Assembly (NCBI RefSeq): GCF_013423955.1
Contig: NZ_JACCKX010000001.1
Coordinates: 2,480,001 to 2,544,000 of the forward strand
Source: Ottowia beijingensis
Lineage (GTDB): Bacteria; Pseudomonadota; Gammaproteobacteria; Burkholderiales; Burkholderiaceae_C
DNA: 64,000 bases
Reading direction: 5' to 3'
The translations under genes were made by a program, and so were the position numbers. The notes below the pieces were generated by a model. It ran no database searches, was not told the DNA's origin, and worked only from the letters and a program-made list of their open reading frames with translations. Of this stretch, positions 61,694-64,000 are shown piece after piece (within the stretch, counting starts at the first letter, position 1; each line of letters begins with the position of its first letter).

Positions 61694-62194
61694 CCGGGGA
61701 TGGTAGCGGCGGGAAGTGCAGAGGCGCGGCTGGCTGGGATGACGGCGTTGCAGCGATTGCTGCCGTTCGTGGTTGCACCCCGTGTGTGAAGGCCGACTTC
61801 TAAGCGGCCGCTCAGCCTTCAACGGTTTGCCGAAATCAAAGACCGATTTGACGTGCTCATCGGACATCCGATGCGGTCACCGCCTGGCGGAGTCGCGAAC
61901 GGCTGCTCTTCGGACCAGCGAACAGGCACTTTCGACCCGTTGCAGCCATTGCGCGACTCGGTAAGCCGTCTATTGTGACGTGGACGACCCGTGCATCCGC
62001 GCCGGTTTCAGGCGCCACATTAGCGGCTTCCTTCTGACAAAGGTCAAACCAAGGTCGTGCAGTGTCAGCAATGCACATTTAGTTCACGAATGAAAAGCCT
62101 GCGAAAAGACCAAGAACTCACATGGCTGAGTTATGGTCATAGGCTCGCATACTAGGTTGGCTAGGCGTAGTGATCGGTCTCTGGAGCGTTAATC
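61694..62194. other. Intergenic DNA at the accessory boundary, no gene recognised
   Basis: About 500 bases with lower GC than the left side. Short frames exist on both strands (for example a 73-codon one at 61857-62078, minus) but none has a ribosome-binding site or recognisable protein. No tRNA gene or att-like direct repeat was found. TTGCAGCCATTGCGCGACTC and its surroundings may be a remnant of a mobile or duplicated gene, but I cannot identify it. Confidence 0.4.
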
Positions 62195-62713
62195 ATGAAC
62201 AAACTCAAGCTGGTATTGACAACGCTGCTCGCTGCCATGGGTGTTGGGCTGAGTAGTCCCGTCTCGGCACAGGACGGCACCACAACGACCAGTACCATTG
62301 CCAACGCATTTATGTTCCTGGGGGCTAGGCACCTCATGCCAGTTGCTTAGCATCTTGCCGCACTCGGTCCGACAGGAGGCACTCGGTCCGGATGGGCCTG
62401 CGACTGGGTACGACCAGACGCCAGCACAAAGCTCGGGACGTTCCATCCGGGCGACAAACTGACGGTTACCTTGAGTGGAGAGCGCCTGCAAAGTTGGCGG
62501 GAAGGGGACCCAACTTGGGATCCAGCACTGAGCAAGGCTACCTGGTCGATCCTCGGCTCCAGCATTGATGCCGGTGAAACACCAGTCTGGCAACCGCTGG
62601 CATCAAGTGCAGAACAAGCGAATCTGCCGAGCACCCTGAGCCGAGGTAACGCATGGGAACTGGACGAATGGGCATATCGATCGCGTGGGGTGGTGGCAGA
62701 AGACCGGTGCTGA
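62195..62713 (+). pseudogene. Secreted protein gene interrupted by an in-frame amber codon
   Basis: ATG 62195 opens a signal peptide (MNKLKLVLTTLLAAMGVGLS, then PVSAQDG, cleavage after SAQ or SA). The frame stops at TAG 62348-62350 after 51 codons, yet is open again in the same frame to TGA 62711-62713, giving a 172-residue product if the amber were read. The second half (FHPGDKLTVTLSGERLQSWR, then WSILGSSIDAGETPVWQPL) has a plausible beta-rich, Trp-containing makeup. GC is intermediate. I do not recognise the family. A pseudogene is the simplest reading. Confidence 0.45.
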
Positions 62714-62743
62714 GCGTTGTTCTTGCGAAGGCCAGCTATCCGT

Positions 62744-64000
62744 TTAGGCCGTTGTCTCAAGCCGCGCAGCATCAAACTTAAGCGCATTCAGCTTTTCCTT
62801 CACCCCTTGGAGTTTCTCTTGGCTTGTGCTGATGAATTTCGATCGTTCCTCAACGGTTTTTACAATTTTCTCAAATTCTTTGAGTTGAGGAGCAAAGAAA
62901 TCCATCAGCTTTTCGTCATCACCGATGATGTCATAAATATCCTTGAAGGAGCTTTTGATTATCTCTGCAATGGAATCTTTGGTGCTTTTTAGTTCCTGCT
63001 CCAATTCATGTGCCTTATATGCACTGAACAAGTCAGAAGCAAGGTTAAAAGCTGCTCCCGCAGGACCCGCCCATTTGGAAATAGAGGCGGCAAGTTTGGT
63101 CGCTTCCCAAGGCTTGAATTTTATTGCAATACCTGCCACAGATTTCAGTGTATCACGGGCAACGAATATTGCACCCTTGATGACATCTGGACTCAGGCTG
63201 GCAATCCCCTTCGCTGCGCCACCCATGGACTTCAACGCACTTTCACCCATGGCATTAAGAAAGCTTTCGCTAGAATTTAGCTGGCGACCGATATCTTGCG
63301 ATATACGACTGGTAACTTTAGAAGACTGTTCGAAGGAACGGTCAATTGCACTCTTGATTTTCAAGTGCAACTTAAATCCAACGCCATCCACGGTATAACC
63401 GAGTTCATCCTCAAGGAAGTCACGGATGTTTTCTAGGGATAGAGGACGCAACTTGCCCAGCAGGCTATTTTCAATGTTTTGCAACTCCTCAAATAATTCA
63501 CCAGCCAATTGTTTTACTTCCCGACGGCCTTTAGAAATATCTTGACGGATACGTGCCGCCTCTTCTGCATTTTGCTCGGCAAAAATATTGAGTTGCATCA
63601 ATTGATTTTCAGCGCGAACCACATGCTGCCCAACAATATCGTGAACGACATCCAGGCCGGTCTTAGCCATCAATACGGCTGGGACGTTGCGGTGCAGCAC
63701 CTGGGTTGTCATAGCTTTGAGGTCATTAATTCGCGATCGACTTTCATAATGCGCTGGCTTACTGAACCAAAATTCCAAGCCACGCCCATTAGGGTTAGAT
63801 GCCAGACAAACAATTTTCAACTGGGCCACTTCGTCAGGGCTAAGATTTGCTGCACGCTGCAGCTTAGATTTAAGATTATCTTTCTTGATCGTGGCCTGTG
63901 CATCAAAAAGCACTTGTTCCGTCAGATCAGTAACCTCATCCATCTTGTTGATCACAAAAACGGTTGACGATAGCTTATTCAAATCTCGCAGCACCCACTT
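62744..64000 (-). CDS. Dynamin-like GTPase (LeoA-type), C-terminal part; 5' end beyond the window
   Basis: At least 418 residues, open to the right edge. The GTPase G4 motif NKMD is in TVFVINKMDEVTDLTEQVLF; the rest is a long helical stalk (QNAEEAARIRQDISKGRREV, SKVTSRISQDIGRQLNSSES) with a glycine-rich hydrophobic paddle-like stretch (GAAKGIASLSPDVIKGAIFV, AAGAAFNLASDLF). This is the layout of bacterial dynamin-like proteins, closest in feel to LeoA of toxigenic E. coli. G1-G3 would lie outside. Base composition is strikingly AT-rich compared with all genes to the left, a sign of horizontal transfer. Such proteins are linked to membrane remodelling, vesicle secretion and phage defence. Confidence 0.75.
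   Translation of the reverse strand, partial: KWVLRDLNKLSSTVFVINKMDEVTDLTEQVLFDAQATIKKDNLKSKLQRAANLSPDEVAQLKIVCLASNPNGRGLEFWFSKPAHYESRSRINDLKAMTTQVLHRNVPAVLMAKTGLDVVHDIVGQHVVRAENQLMQLNIFAEQNAEEAARIRQDISKGRREVKQLAGELFEELQNIENSLLGKLRPLSLENIRDFLEDELGYTVDGVGFKLHLKIKSAIDRSFEQSSKVTSRISQDIGRQLNSSESFLNAMGESALKSMGGAAKGIASLSPDVIKGAIFVARDTLKSVAGIAIKFKPWEATKLAASISKWAGPAGAAFNLASDLFSAYKAHELEQELKSTKDSIAEIIKSSFKDIYDIIGDDEKLMDFFAPQLKEFEKIVKTVEERSKFISTSQEKLQGVKEKLNALKFDAARLETTA

Noticed and set aside
61857-62078. A 73-codon minus-strand protein
   Set aside because: No ribosome-binding site, no recognisable family, and codon use is unlike the neighbouring genes.

Overview
The window is a GC-rich chromosomal segment (roughly two-thirds or more G+C by eye) from a betaproteobacterium, most likely a member of the Comamonadaceae. 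The grounds are the gene order (rplM-rpsI-bactofilin-erpA-M23 peptidase-tyrS; dksA-STAS protein-hslV-hslU; a complete division and cell wall, dcw, cluster running mraZ to lpxC), the protein sequences, and many copies of a dispersed repeat built on TGATAGCTGCxTGCGC. The genus cannot be fixed from the sequence alone.

Layout. 0-1.5 kb: start of a phenylacetyl-CoA epoxidase operon (paaA, paaB) with a TetR-type operator. 1.5-8.8 kb: rlmJ, the L13/S9 operon, bactofilin, erpA, an M23 peptidase, tyrS and a TauD-like oxygenase. 9-16 kb: a cation diffusion facilitator, dtd, ybeY, phoH and a NarL-type two-component pair. 16-21.4 kb: ruvA, an I78-type inhibitor next to a trypsin-like lipoprotein protease, ruvB, an orphan TOPRIM protein and a decayed aqpZ. 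21.5-28 kb: an AhpD-like protein, a DevBCA/MacAB-type exporter, dapF, a DUF484 protein and xerC. 28-36 kb: a degenerate GGDEF receptor, a COG0523 GTPase, dksA, a STAS-like protein and hslVU. 36.5-55.5 kb: the dcw cluster, tightly overlapping except where repeats have entered. 55.7-61.7 kb: ruvC, mtgA, a TonB-like protein, an RNase II-family enzyme, cytochrome b561 and a YqiA-like esterase. 61.7-64 kb: an accessory edge with falling GC, holding a broken secreted-protein gene and the C-terminal part of an AT-rich dynamin-like GTPase that runs off the window.

Two features dominate beyond the gene list. First, about 22 reading-frame breaks occur, and nearly all are best repaired by restoring one lost base, often in a short homopolymer. 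They hit indispensable genes (rpsI, ftsW, murG, murC, ddlB, ftsA) as readily as dispensable ones, so most are probably sequencing or assembly errors; I annotate these genes as intact CDS with frameshift notes. aqpZ is different: it has frame losses, an internal deletion and a nonsense codon, and looks truly decayed. Second, the window carries at least four dispersed repeat families: the GATAGCTG elements (some inside rlmJ, dapF, the RNase gene and the ruvB tail), a post-stop palindromic family, two MITE-like elements, and two inverted pairs of Pseudomonas-like REP sequences.

No tRNA, rRNA, CRISPR array or insertion-sequence transposase was seen. The most likely entry point to a less-described system is the right edge, where the dynamin-like gene begins.
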